DNA of 64,000 nt, from positions 11,308,774-11,372,773 of the forward strand of contig CM038716.1 in NCBI GenBank assembly GCA_021613375.1, written 5' to 3'. This DNA is from Megaleporinus macrocephalus. Its lineage: Eukaryota > Chordata > Actinopteri > Characiformes > Anostomidae. Below the pieces are notes generated by a model. The model worked only from the letters and a program-made list of their open reading frames with translations, made no database searches and had not been told where the DNA came from. Shown here one piece after another: positions 42,801 through 54,547 of this stretch (position 1 is the stretch's first letter; every line of letters starts with the position of its first letter). The translations under genes were made by a program, and so were the position numbers.

Positions 42801-45800
42801 AACCCACCACAGCAGTGAATTCCACAACTCAACCCACCACAGCAGTGAATTCCACAACTCAACCCTCCACAGCAGTGAATTCCACAATTCAACCCACCAC
42901 AGCAGTGAATTCCACAATTCATCCCACCACAGCAGGGAATTCCACAATTAAACCCACCACAGCAGGGAATTCCACAACTCAACCCACCACAGCAGTGAGT
43001 TCCACAATTCAACCCACCACAGCAGTGAATTCCACAACTCAACCCACCACAGCAGAGAATTCCACAACACAACCCACCACAGCAGTGAATTCCACAATTC
43101 AACCCACCACAGCAGTGAGTTCTACAACTCAACCCCCCAGAGCAATGAATTCTACAATTCAACCCACCACAGCAGTGAATTTCACAATTCAACCCACCAC
43201 AACAGTGAATTCCACGATTCAACCCACCACAACAGTGAATTCCACAACTCAACCCACTACAGCAGTGAATTCCACAATTAATCCCACCACAGCAGTGAAT
43301 TCCACAATTCAACCCACCACAGCAGGGAATTCCACAACTCAACCCACCACAGCAGTAAATTCTACAACTCAACCCACCACAGCAGTGAATTCCACAATTC
43401 AACCCACCACAGCAGTGAATTCCACAATTCAACCCACCACAGCAGGGAATTCCACAACTCAACCCACCACAGCAGTGAATTCCACAATTCAACCCACCAC
43501 AGCAGTGAATTCTACAACTCAACCCCCCACAGCAGTGAATTCTACAACTCAACCCTCCACAGCAGTGAATTCTACAACTCAACCCACCACAGCAGTGAAT
43601 TCTACAACTCAACCCTCCACAGCAGTGAATTCTACAACTCAACCCTCCACAGCAGTGAATTCTACAACTCAACCCTTCACAGCAGTGAATTTCACCACTA
43701 ATCCCTCCACAGCAGTGAATTCTACAACTCAATCATCCACAGCTCTCAATTCTACAACTCAACCCACCACAGCAGTGAATTCTGCCGCTCGAACCTCCAT
43801 GTCAGGTATGTCTAATTCAGATCATATAGGGTTAAACTTTCATGCAAAAATGTAAAGCAGGAAAAATTAATATAGGACATTAATACATTTTATTGTTTCA
43901 GTCGGAAAGCTTTTATTTACTCAGTAAACACTTTATTATTAAATATTAATCAGTATTAATAGAGTAAGTAGATCTTTTACACACGTCAGTGTGTTTATTT
44001 AACCCTTTCTAATCTTTCCATCTGTTCTAATCAGATCTGGTGAACATACACGTATTGATATGATAGTGTGTATAAACAACTTCACAAATAATAATGACAC
44101 AATATTGGTGTCTTATTGGGTTTCTTTAGGCGATAAATCCACAACCTCAAGCCTGATTAGCCTGCGAGCAAAGGTCATTACTCACGAGGGCCTGTCGGAG
44201 TCTGAAATTGAGAAGCTGGTCCTGTTGAAGGTGAGTGGCTTCTCAGGTTTGACTGCATGTTAATCCTTTGATGCACAACCTGGTCAAAAGTGACCCAACT
44301 GGAATTTTATATTCTGTATCTTTACAATAAATTAATTTCATCATTCAAGCTTCCCTAAATTCCTCAACTTGTTTTTGGTCATAAGAAATCCTGATTTCAC
44401 TTTTATTATTTATTTTATAAACAAAAATAATTTTCATATCTGAGCCTTCAAACACACAACATGGCTCAATATGAACCCTTATGTGTTAACTATGGAACTG
44501 ATAGGAACTGCCGACATTTGTGAGCACCTGTAGCCAATAACATATTTACAAACACTTTTTGTTCATGAAGTAAATAAATAAGAATTAAAATCATAATTTA
44601 AAATCAAAGACAAGATTTTTAATAAATACTGGGAACATTAAATAATGAAAAACTGATTTCAGTAGATTTAGAGACACTCATAGATAACATAGATACTCAG
44701 CAGTACATACAGTAACATAGATACTCAACAGTACATACAGTAACATAGAGATACTCAGCAGTACATACAGTAACATAGAGATACTCAACAGTACATACAG
44801 TAACATAGATACTCAACAGTACATACAGTAACATAGAGACACTCAGCAGTACATACAGTAACATAGAGATACTCAACAGTACATACAGTAACATAGATAC
44901 TCAACAGTACATACAGTAACATAGAGATACTCAACAGTACATACAGTGACATAGAGATACTCAACAGTACATACAGTAACATAGAGACACTCAGCAGTAC
45001 ATACAGTAACATAGAGATACTCAACAGTACATACAGTGACATAGAGATACTCAACAGTACATACAGTAACATAGATACTCAACAGTACATACAGTAACAT
45101 AGAGACACTCAGCAGTACATACAGTAACATAGATACTCAACAGTACATACAGTAACATAGAGACACACAGCACTACATAAAGTAACATAGAGATACTCAG
45201 CAGTACATACAGTAACATAGAGATACTCAACAGTACATACAGTAACATAGATACTCAACAGTACATACAGTAACATAGAGACACTCAGCAGTACATACAG
45301 TAACATAGAGGATACTCAACAGTACATACAGGTGACATAGAGGGACACTCAGCAGTACATACAGTAAATAGAGATACTTCAACAGTACATACAGGAGACA
45401 TAGAGGACACTCAGCAGTAAAACAGTATCATAGACCCTCAGCAGTACATACAGTAACATAGATACACTCAAGCAGTACATACAGTACAGTAGATCTCTAG
45501 CAGTACATACAGTAACATAGACACTCAGCAGTACATACAGTAACATAGACACTCAGCAAGTCATACAGTAACATAGAGACAACATCTCAGCAGTACATAC
45601 AGTAACATAGAGATACTCAACAGATACATACAGTAACATAGAGGACACTCAGATCAGTACATACAGTAACATAGAGATACTCAACAGTACATACAGTGAC
45701 ATAGAGACACTCAGCAGTACATACAGTAACATAGACACTCAGCAGTACATACAGTAACATAGATACTCAGCAGTACATACAGTAACATAGAGATACTCAG

Positions 45801-46113
45801 CAGTACATACAGTAACATAGACACTCAGCAGTACATACAGTAACATAGAGATACTCAGCAGTACATACAGTAACAAAGACACTCAGCAGTACATACAGTG
45901 ACATAGACACTCAGCAGTACATACAGTAACATAGAGATACTTTATACTACATTATACAGACAATTTATATATTAACCCTTCCCCCCCCTCTCTCTCTCTC
46001 TCATGCTCTCTCTATCTCTCGCTCTTTCTCCCAAGCTTGAGGAGGAGCTGCATCGGCTTGGCGTTCCATGTAACTTCGCGCTACGTGTGAGGAGGATCCT
46101 TAAAATCACTTAA
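30848..46113 (+). CDS. Secreted four-CTLD C-type lectin-like protein with giant Thr-rich decapeptide repeat
   Basis: Exons: 30848-30872, 30957-31343, 32789-33148, 35643-36035, 36115-36504, 37741-43805, 44130-44230, 46036-46113 (TAA). Exon 1 and the start of exon 2 give a signal peptide (MFSILLFSSFCLLPVC). CTLDs occupy about residues 24-137, 144-257, 264-388 and 394-518; each has WIGL and the four canonical cysteines, and all borders are phase 1. CTLD1 and 3 resemble each other (RQYH..EA.xW.EAQSFCR), as do CTLD2 and 4. CTLD1-3 lack EPN/WND; CTLD4 has GEPDN and WTDENC, the best candidate for Ca-dependent sugar binding. Exon 6 is ~200 units of AVNSTTQPTT. The tail (LRAKVITHEGLSESEIEKLV...LEEELHRLGVPCNF...ILKIT) is hydrophilic. 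I see no transmembrane segment. It belongs to the expanded fish mannose-receptor-like CTLD group; I do not recognise a specific named gene. As assembled, exon 6 is frame-broken (39650-40810). Confidence 0.85.
31790..32600. repeat. Degenerate pyrimidine-rich ~18-bp repeat, lectin intron 2
   Basis: Loose tandem copies of GTCACTGTCCTCTCTGTC-type units. A matching array lies at 34980-35640 in front of exon 4. Confidence 0.85.
33365..33640. repeat. Imperfect palindrome, lectin intron 3
   Basis: The centre is near 33505. Left CAGTTTTCCTGTTCCACCTT pairs with right AAGGTGGAAACAGGAGAACTG. Outer parts pair too (CTACAATACTCACTCCTAC with GTAGGAGTGAGTATTGTAG). The core is shared with the hairpin at 23563-23631, so this is a dispersed family. 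Confidence 0.75.
33930..34900. repeat. 27-bp minisatellite (~36 copies), lectin intron 3
   Basis: Unit CTCCATCTCCTCCACTCTGT plus TCCTCAC. The 27-bp period and absence of stops give long spurious frames on both strands. Confidence 0.96.
34980..35640. repeat. Degenerate pyrimidine-rich ~18-bp repeat, ending at the exon 4 acceptor
   Basis: Same unit type as 31790-32600. It runs directly into the acceptor of lectin exon 4 (starts 35643), so it doubles as the polypyrimidine tract. Confidence 0.85.
36540..37330. mobile_element. Palindromic element copy with internal 45-bp expansion, lectin intron 5
   Basis: Carries the family motifs GTGTGAGTGGATCAGACACA and AGTATACAGAGAATCAGATG. Near its right end, CAGTGGACAGTGAGTGGAGG ... 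GGAGCTGATA (45 bp) is repeated about seven times at 36985-37300. Confidence 0.85.
37741..43805 (+). repeat. Coding minisatellite: ~200 x 30-bp units, exon 6 of the lectin gene
   Basis: The unit is CAGTGAATTCCACAACTCAA followed by CCCACCACAG, 30 nt, coding A-V-N-S-T-T/I-Q-P-T-T. Units keep exact 30-nt register from 37741 to about 39650 and again from about 40830 to 43805. Substitutions are mostly at fixed places (T/I, P/S, V/G), so nearly every unit keeps one N-S-T or N-F-T sequon plus four or five Thr/Ser. Most units carry a GAATTC site. The 3' end leaves the repeat at NSAARTSMSG and ends in a GTATGT donor. Confidence 0.95.
44680..45950. repeat. ~28-31-bp minisatellite (~43 copies), lectin intron 7
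   Basis: The unit is built on ACTCAGCAGTACATACAGTA followed by ACATAGAGAT, with or without GAGA before the next ACTC. Units at 45300-45680 contain many irregular single-base insertions. Confidence 0.95.
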
Positions 46114-46739
46114 TTACAGACATGCAAACGATGTAAATATGGTATATAATGTGTTTTCACTGTTACTCAAACGGCAAACACGACAACTGAGAATCTTTTA
46201 TCTGTGTAACCACAGAAACCGATAACCTCAAGGTATTATTGGGTTAACTTGCTAAATCATAAGTAACTAGGGGTCTGTCTCAAAACCTAGTGAGGGTCTA
46301 CATAGGCAGCATTTAACGTCATAGTATGTGCTTCCGATGTGTAGACTGTCCCAATTCTTATATCCCTTAAACATGCTGTCTACTGAGGAACCTTATTTTG
46401 GCCCTATTGGAAGTAAGCATTGAACGGTTCTTCGGCCGCTAAGGCAATCCCATGATGCAATGCAACACTGCTGCCTACCTAGTCAGTGCACTACTTAGGC
46501 AGCTCACTTTGTTTAGAGATGGACCCTAGATTTGTATGTTCTGAGTGCCATACAATGCTTGAAAGGCTAGAAAGTGTTAGTAAATAAATAAATAAATAAA
46601 TAACACATGTATGAATGCAAGAACAGTCCATATACCATAAAGTATAAGTAGATAAAGTAGAAATGTATTATTAAATAAATAATCAAAGTGTTTAAGAAAG
46701 AAGGTATTGAATATATAACAGTCTAGAAAGGGTTACAGA

Positions 46740-46905
46740 GCTAGTTCTAAAAGTCTGGAACTCCTGTAAACCACAATGATATAGGTTGGTACAGACCGGG
46801 GTTCAATTCCCAACCTTACACTTTACCAATAAGAGTCCAAGGCTAGTCCTAGGCTAGACTGGCAGATGTAAATGAGTGTTTGCCAAATGCCATAAATGTA
46901 AATAT
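46740..46905 (+). mobile_element. tRNA-derived SINE fragment
   Basis: A box-B-like GGGGTTCAATTCCCAACC near 46798 is followed by a tail TGTTTGCCAAATGCCATAAA then TGTAAATATAATG, typical of fish SINEs. The box A half is degraded, so it is not a tRNA gene. Confidence 0.7.
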
Positions 46906-47127
46906 AATGTGAACAATTACAACCATTATATAAGCACTTGGCCTAACTGGTATCTATGGGAGAGCCGTGAGGTAAAAACCAGAGCTTACCATCTCTTCTT
47001 TTGGAAGACAGGGGTTGTGTTACATTTCAGCTAACAGTGAAACATGGCGGTGGTAGTATGAAGGTCGTTGGGCTGCTTTGCTGCATCTGAGACAGAACTT
47101 TGAATCTGCTCTCTACACTTTTAACCC

Positions 47128-48755
47128 GTAATTAGTTTGTGTGTAAAGAGTTTGTGAACTGATGCTTAAAAACTAAAGTTTTATTTCATTACTTAAAATG
47201 TTTAGTATGTTCTACTATTTTGAAAGAAGAACTGAGTACACTAATATTTTTAAGTTGAACAAACTTAAAACATCAAGTTTTAGCTTGGAACACGCCCCTG
47301 TAGCACCTTGCCAGATTCTCATTGGTCAGTTCAGTCAAGACTAGTTTGAGTTGTTTAGTGGAGCTTGTAAAGGTTTTGAAGTCTTTTTCTATTTTCACTG
47401 TGAGGTTTGGTGTTTTCTGAGTTTAACTTCTTTTCCTCGGACAGAAACTCTGTAGTGCTGGGATTTCTCTACAGTGGACATTTTCTCCATTGTTTTCTTT
47501 TCTTAAAGAACTACAGAGGACCACAATTAACCAAGCCGCCATCTTCCCTCTCTTTTTCACATTCTGGAACTTCTGGTAGGTTGTTTTCCTTGTTCAAGTG
47601 GTGTAAAACTGTTGTTCTGCAGTTGATGCTGATCTAAAGTTAGAAAATGTAATTTACTGTGTTTTTATCATTTCAATGTGTAAACTGTATTTAAGAATTA
47701 TTGTAAGATAAACAGTATTCTAACTAGACCAATCAAAACCATAAGGATAAGTTGATTGTACTGAAAGAGTTTGAGTGATTGCCTTAAAATATTGAAGTAA
47801 TGCAAACTAGAGAAAATCTAATGGTTTGAGTAAAATCAACTTAAATGTCAAATAGACTGGAAGTGATCATTTGAGTTGAATACAATGAAATCTAAATTGT
47901 TTGTACTTAAAATATTTAGTAAAATCAACCCTACTGACCATTTAATTCAACTCAACATTGAGTTTCCTGTAATCAGAATTAAGTTGCGAAAAACTTAAAA
48001 CTAGTCTCCATAAAAATCTGATGTTCTCTACATCAAAAGAACACAGACAGCAGTTACATTTAGTTTGATTTTATTTAAAACTACATCACTGGGATCATCT
48101 AGGATGACTCTGACTCTTGAAGGGTTCAGTAGTGATGATGACCGGTTTTGATTGGTCTAGTTAGAAAACTGTTTATCTTACAATAATTCTTAAATACAGT
48201 TTACACATTGAAATGATAAAAACACAGTAAATTACATTTTCTAACTTTAGATAAACATCAACTGCAGAACAACAGTTTTACACCACTTGAACACGGAAAA
48301 CAACTTACCAAGTTCCAGAATGAGAAAAAGAGAGGGAAGATGGCGGCTTGGTTAATTGTAGTCCTTTGTAGTTCTTCAAGAAAAGAAAACAATGGAGAAA
48401 ATGTCCACTGTAGAGAAATCCCAGCACTACAGAGTTTCTGTCCGAGGAAAAGAAGTTAAACTCAGAAAACACCAAACCTCACAGTGAAAATAGAAAAAGA
48501 CTTCAAAACCTTTACAAGCTCCACTAAACAACTCAAACTAGTCTAGACTGAACTGACCAATGAGAATCTGGCAAGGTGCTACAGGGGCGTGGTCCAAGCT
48601 AAAAGCTGATGTTTGAAGTTTGTTCAACTTAAAAATATTAGCGTACTCAGTTCTTCTTTCAAAATAGTAGAACATCCTAGAACATTTTAAGTAATGAAAT
48701 AAAACTTTAGTTTTTAAGCATCAGTACAAAAACTCTTTACACACAAACTAATTAC
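47128..48755. mobile_element. 1.6-kb fold-back element with ~610-bp inverted arms
   Basis: Left arm about 47128-47742 and right arm about 48140-48752 are near-perfect complements (GTAATTAGTTTGTGTGTAAAGA on the left, its complement near 48745; GACCAATCAAAACC on the left, GGTTTTGATTGGTC at 48142). The ~400-bp centre is single copy and has no coding frame. Confidence 0.85.
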
Positions 48756-49075
48756 TGTTAACAGTGCATGTTCACCTCTGAGCAGCTCAGGACTCTGAAC
48801 CCCAGCGAGGCTCTGTAGAACCCTAAACAGGCAGTTTAAGCCCAGAAGCTCTCCAGAACTCCTCCGCAGCGGTGTTAAAGAATGATCTCCGGTTAGAGGA
48901 AGTGTTGGGATGCGGTTGCCGCTGCCAAAGGTGGAACAAGCAGTTAATAAGTGTGGGAGGGTTTTTTCATGTGGGACATTGTTTTTCCTTTAGTTAATAA
49001 AACGATTGTTTAATAACTGCCTTCTGTGTTTTCTTATCTTTTCCTTGACGTGTATAGCATTTCGCATGAAACCAG

Positions 49076-49780
49076 TTCATCTGATTCTCTGTATACTTTA
49101 TTACTCTGTTCTTTAATGATCAGGACCCCCACAGGACCACCACAGAACAGATACTATTAGGGAGGTGGATCATTCTCAGCACTGGAGTGACACTGACATG
49201 ATGGTGGTGGTGTGTTAGTTAGTGTGTGTTGTGCTGGTGTGAGTGGATCCGACACAGCAGTGCTGCTGCTGCTGGAGTGTTTAAACACCTATCAGTGTCA
49301 CTGCTGGACTGAGAATCGTCCACCAACCAAAACTATCCAGACAGCAGTGTCCTATGGGCGGCGTCCTGTGTCCACTGATGAAGAACTAGAGGAACACAAA
49401 CTGTGCAGCAGCAGATGAGCTACTGTCTCTGACTTTACATCTTCAAGGTGGACCAGCAAGTAGTAGGAGTGTCTAATAGAGTGGGCAGTGAGTGGACACA
49501 GTGTTTAAACACTCCAGCAGCAGCACTGCTGCGTCTGATCCACTCACACCAGCACAACACACACTAAGACAGTGTCACTGCAGTGCTGAGAATGACCCAC
49601 CTCCCTAATAGTATCTGCTCTGTGGTGGTCCTGTGGGGGTCCTGATCATTAAAGAACAGAGTAATAAAGTATACAGAGAATCAGATGAACTACAGTCTGT
49701 AAGTGGAGGTCCTGTATGGTCAGTGGAGCTGATACAGTGGACAGTGAGTGGAGGTATGAGGAGGTGGTTTAATGTTAATA
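49076..49780. mobile_element. Most complete copy of the ~600-bp palindromic element
   Basis: The arms start at TCATCTGATTCTCTGTATAC and close with GTATACAGAGAATCAGATGA. Between lie CAGCACTG...CAGTGCTG and the CAGCAGCAG core. It continues into the GTGGAGCTGATACAGTGGAC end found amplified at 36985-37300. Confidence 0.85.
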
Positions 49781-49799
49781 CCTGCTTGTATTTATTTAT

Positions 49800-50167
49800 A
49801 AGCTTATATTTACTCAGTAAATACTTTATTATTAAATATTAATCAGTATTAATAGAGTAAGTAGAGCTTTTCCATACGTCAGTGTGTTTATTTAACCCTT
49901 TCCAAGCTTCTCCTAAACAACCCAGTATTATTATCAGTTCTCATCTAATACCTGCTTTGACTGCTCAGTTCTTCATTAAGCTAAATCAAGATTTGCTGCT
50001 GAAGGAACTGAATACATTCATACAATGTCTGGGGCGTCCAGGAGAAATCTGGAACCTAACTTTGTTCTTCAAACTGGATCAAGATCTGATCTACTTCTCT
50101 CACAATAACATATTCATGTTACTTTGTATTGTATGTATGATTGTTTACATCTGTTCTAATCAGATCT
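49800..50167. repeat. Paralogous copy of lectin intron 6, with insertion
   Basis: 49800-49910 matches 43909-44019 (TACTCAGTAAA, TTTATTATTAAATATTAATC, AGTATTAATAGAGTAAGTAG, CGTCAGTGTGTTTATTTAAC). The next bases of the lectin intron (ATCTGTTCTAATCAGATCT, 44021) reappear at 50148-50166 after ~236 extra bases. No exon copy follows. Confidence 0.75.
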
Positions 50168-50169
50168 CC

Positions 50170-50820
50170 ACTGAGATCAGCTTAGGTTCCTCGGTGGTGT
50201 TCAGCTCTAGATGTTTGCGGGAAGCCAGGAATTATATCTGGATCGTTTTACAACCACAGAGACGCTTAAGCTGCGTTCATTAGAAACTTGTTTGTTTGTT
50301 AGTTGACCGCTCAAGCGTGCTGTTGATGGTGGGCAGGGCTCGGCGTGTTTGACTGAGCTTCTTAATGAGCTTTCTGATGCTAGCTGAAACATCCCCCCGT
50401 GGTTACTGAGCCTACGTCATTCAGGACCCCTCTAATCTCGCCACCAAGGCAGCAGCTCCTCCGTTTACGTTCACGGCTCCGACTGAAGGCCCTCAAGGCA
50501 CCGGCGCTGAGAAAGACAGGAACCCAGGTTAATGAATCAGTCCCATGTTGCTCTGTCAGTACTGGCGGCCAGTTTAATGCGAACCACGCAACTCTCAGAC
50601 CAAACAGACGCCTCTGTTTTCACAAGAAACCAGTTTATTTATATGTTATTAAACGTCCCCAGTGAGCAAACAGCGGCGGGGATGAGTGGCTGCCAGAAAC
50701 CAAACCAAACAGGATTACAAATCTAACTAGCCTGGAAAGAAAATGAAACACAAATATAAACAATGTGCTCCAAAGACCACCACACACGGCACCCTGAGTC
50801 GCAGAGCTCTACTGGTTTAA
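50170..50820. other. Intergenic sequence, nothing recognised
   Basis: Mixed-composition DNA between the lectin-intron paralog and the SINE-head array. No gene supported. Confidence 0.35.
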
Positions 50821-50825
50821 ACTGG

Positions 50826-51990
50826 GCGCCTTGGTGGTGTAGTGGTTAGTATAGTGGTGTAGTGGTTAGTATGGTGGTGTAGTGGTCAGTACAGTGGTGT
50901 AGTGGTTAGTACGGTGGTGTAGTGGTCAGTACAGTGGTGTAGTGGTTAGTACGGTGGTGTAGTGGTCAGTACAGTGGTGTAGTGGTTAGTACGGTGGTGT
51001 AGTGGTTAGTATGGTGGTGTAGTGGTTAGTATGGTGGTGTAGTGGTTAGTATGGTGGTGTAGTGGTTGTTAGTACGGTGGTGTAGTGTTTAGTATGGTGG
51101 TGTAGTGGTTTGTACTGGGGTGTAGTGGTTAGTACGGTGGTGTAGTGGTTAGTACGGTGGTGTAGTGGTTAGTAGTGGTGTAGAGGTTAGTATGGTGTGT
51201 GTGTAGTGGTTAGTACGGTGGTGTAGTGGTTAGTACGGTGGTGTAGAGGTTAGTATGGTGGTGTAGTGGTTAGTATGGTGGTGTAGTGGTTAGTATGGTG
51301 GTGTAGTGGTTAGTACGGTGGTGTAGTGGTTAGTATGGTGGTGTAGTGGTCAGTATGGTGGTGTAGTGGTTAGTATGGTGGTGTAGTGGTTAGTACGGTG
51401 GTGTAGTGGTTAGTACGGTGGTGTAGTGGTCAGTACGGTGGTGTAGTAGTTAGTACGGTGGTGTAGTGGTTAGTACGGTGGTGTAGTGGTTAGTACGGTG
51501 GTGTAGTGGTCAGTACGGTGGTGTAGTAGTTAGTACGGTGGTGTAGTGGTTAGTATGGTGGTGTAGTGGTTAGTATGGTGGTGTAGTGGTTAGTACGGTG
51601 GTGTGTAGTGGTTAGTACGGTGGTGTAGTGGTTAGTACGGTGGTGTAGTGGTTAGTACGGTGGTGTAGTGGTTTAGTATGGTGGTGTAGTGGTTAGTATG
51701 GTGGTGTAGTGGTTTAGTATGGTGGTGTAGTGGTTAGTATGGTGGTGTAGTGGTTAGTACGGTGGTGTAGTGGTTAGTATGGTGGTGTAGTGGTTAGTAC
51801 GGTGGTGTAGTGGTTAGTATTGTGGTGTAGAGGTTAGTACGGTGGTGTAATGGTTAGCACTGTGGCCTCATCCCTCGTTCCTCCCATAGGATCCCATTCA
51901 TTCTTGGTCGAACCCGAACATTACGGTTTCGTTCAACCTACAGCCTCCAAACTGCCTGTACTCACCTTTAATCCACAGGCGAGCTGACCC
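50826..51990 (+). repeat. SINE whose head is expanded into a 20-bp minisatellite (~50 copies)
   Basis: Starts GGCGCCTTGGTGGTGTAGTG, then repeats GGTTAGTACGGTGGTGTAGT to about 51860, and exits as GGTTAGCACTGTGGCCTCA followed by a body with GTCGAACCCGAACATTACGG and AACTGCCTGTACTCACC. So a whole SINE, with its box-A region tandemly amplified. Confidence 0.9.
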
Positions 51991-52589
51991 GTACTCCTCT
52001 ACTTATCGTTTATGCGCCACCATCCTGCGTTGTTATTGTTATTTGTTTCATTGGGTTCTCTTTATCTACTGCTATGAAATGAATTAAATTAAGATCTGAT
52101 CATATTTTGTCTCACATTTATGTAGAAATTCACAAAACGATAAAGGGTTTAAAGCAAGTACTGCATCAGTGTTTTACATACCATCCCATGTTTTTGGAAC
52201 TGGGTTCATAATGGCAGACAATTGTTGTACAACATAAATGGGCCTATTATGTATGTGTGGAAATCATCCGTCCGAGGAACTGAAGCTCTAAAAATAGCAA
52301 AAAAAACAAGTTTAATTCGAAACAACTCCGAGATTACAGACATACCAGCTAAAAGAGATACGAAAGATAAAAAAACAGCAGCGTTTCTGTTCTCCAGCTT
52401 TTATATTTCGTGGAAAGAGCTTTGACAGTTGGTCTGCGCCGTGAGGCATTTCTTCAGTGGCATTTTCGGCCCGCAAGTGTTTGAACACAGTACTTTGAAC
52501 TCGCTTTCTCTAACCTTTTTAGCTTTCCGCCCAAATCCCAAAAGCGTTGACCAGCTTACAGAAAGTGCAGCGCTCTCGAAATCTTCCCA

Positions 52590-54332
52590 AACTCTAAAAA
52601 TATAGATTATATATCAAACTATAATAATATAGATTATATATCAAACTCTAAAAATATAGATTATATTTCAAACTCTAAAAATATAGATTATATATCAAAC
52701 TCTAAAAATATAGATTATATTTCAAACTATACAAATATAGATTATATATCAAACTATAAAAATATAGATTATATATCAAACTATAAAAATATAGATTATA
52801 TTTCAAACTATAAAAATATAGATTATATTTCAAACTCTAAAAATATAGATTATATATCAAACTATAAAAATATAGATTATATTTCAAACTATAAAAATAT
52901 AAATTATGTATCAAACTATAAAAATATAGATTATATTTCAAACTATAAAAATATAGATTATGTATCAAACTATAAAAATATAGATTATATTTCAAACTCT
53001 AAAAATATAGATTATGTATCAAACTATAAATATATAGATTATATATCAAACTATAAAAATATAGATTATATTTCAAACTCTAAAAATGTAGATTATGTAT
53101 CAAACTCTAAAAATATAGATTATATATCAAACTCTAAAAATATAGATTATATTTCAAACTATACAAATATAGATTATATATCAAACTATAAAAATATAGA
53201 TTATATTTCAAACTATACAAATATAGATTATATATCAAACTATAAAAATATAGATTATATATCAAACTATAAAAATATAGATTATATTTCAAACTATAAA
53301 AATATAGATTATATTTCAAACTCTAAAAATATAGATTATATTTCAAACTATAAAAATATAAATTATGTATCAAACTATAAAAATATAGATTATATTTCAA
53401 ACTCTAAAAATATAGATTATGTATCAAACTATAAAAATATAGATTATATATCAAACTATAAAAATATAGATTATATTTCAAACTATAAAAATGTAGATTA
53501 TGTATCAAACTCTAAAAATGTAGATTATATATCAAACTATAAAAATATAGATTATATTTCAAACTATAAAAATGTAGATTATATATCAAACTATAAAAAT
53601 ATAGATTATATTTCAAACTATAAAAATATAGATTATGTATCAAACTATAATAATATAGATTATATATCAAACTATAATAATATAGATTATATATCAAACT
53701 ATAAAAATATAGATTATATTTCAAACTAATAATATAGATTATATATCAAACTATAAAAATATAGATTCTATTTCAAACTATAAAAATATAGATTATATTT
53801 CAAACTATAAAAATATAGATTATATATCAAACTATAATAATATAGATTATATATCAAACTATAAAAATATAGATTATATTTCAAACTATAAAAATATAGA
53901 TTATATATCAAACTATAAAAATATAGATTATATTTCAAACTATAAAAATATAGATTATATTTCAAATTATAATAATATAGATTATATATCAAACTATAAA
54001 AATATAGATTATATTTCAAACTATAATAATATAGATTATATATCAAACTATAAAAATATAGATTATATTTCAAACTATAAAAATATAGATTATATTTCAA
54101 ACTATAATAATATAGATTATATATCAAACTATAAAAATATAGATTATATTTCAAACTATAAAAATGTAGATTATATTTCAAACTATAAAAATATAGATTA
54201 TATATCAAACTCTAAAAATATAGATTATATATCAAACTCTAAAAATATAGATTATATTTCAAACTATAAAAATATAGATTATATATCAAACTCTAAAAAT
54301 ATAGATTATATTTCAAACTATAAAAATGTAAC
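52590..54332. repeat. 27-bp AT-rich minisatellite (~64 copies)
   Basis: Unit AAACTATAAAAATATAGATT plus ATATATC, with TATAA/TCTAA, ATATATC/ATATTTC/ATGTATC variants. The period is a multiple of three; short frames on the minus strand are incidental. Confidence 0.96.
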
Positions 54333-54547
54333 GGTGTGCATATGTATGGTGGTGAGATGCTGGGGTGCTGCTGAAACCTACTCAACTCCAATGATATACA
54401 CGGACGAGTCAACTCACAAATGAAGATAGTAATTGATCCCCTATGTCGCACGCCAAGGTAGCTGTTGTAGCTGTTGTAAATATTTCTTACATTCCATGTT
54501 ATGTATGTTAAAAAGCACAGACGCTAGAGATGGTTGACACGTGCAAA

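Noticed and set aside
41834..43732. 632-codon Cys-rich open frame (CGIHCCGGLN repeats) on the minus strand, with relatives at 37722-38330, 38730-39140 and 40823-41482
   Set aside because: It is the antisense of the decapeptide array. A 30-bp stop-free unit opens all copies at once; there is no start context, splicing or family match.
46740..46905. tRNA gene candidate (box B match)
   Set aside because: No cloverleaf or intact box A; a SINE tail follows.
50050..50170. Short frame containing LNQDLLLKELNTFIQCLGRP as a possible exon
   Set aside because: No splice partners, no recognisable domain, and it lies in the insertion relative to the lectin intron copy.
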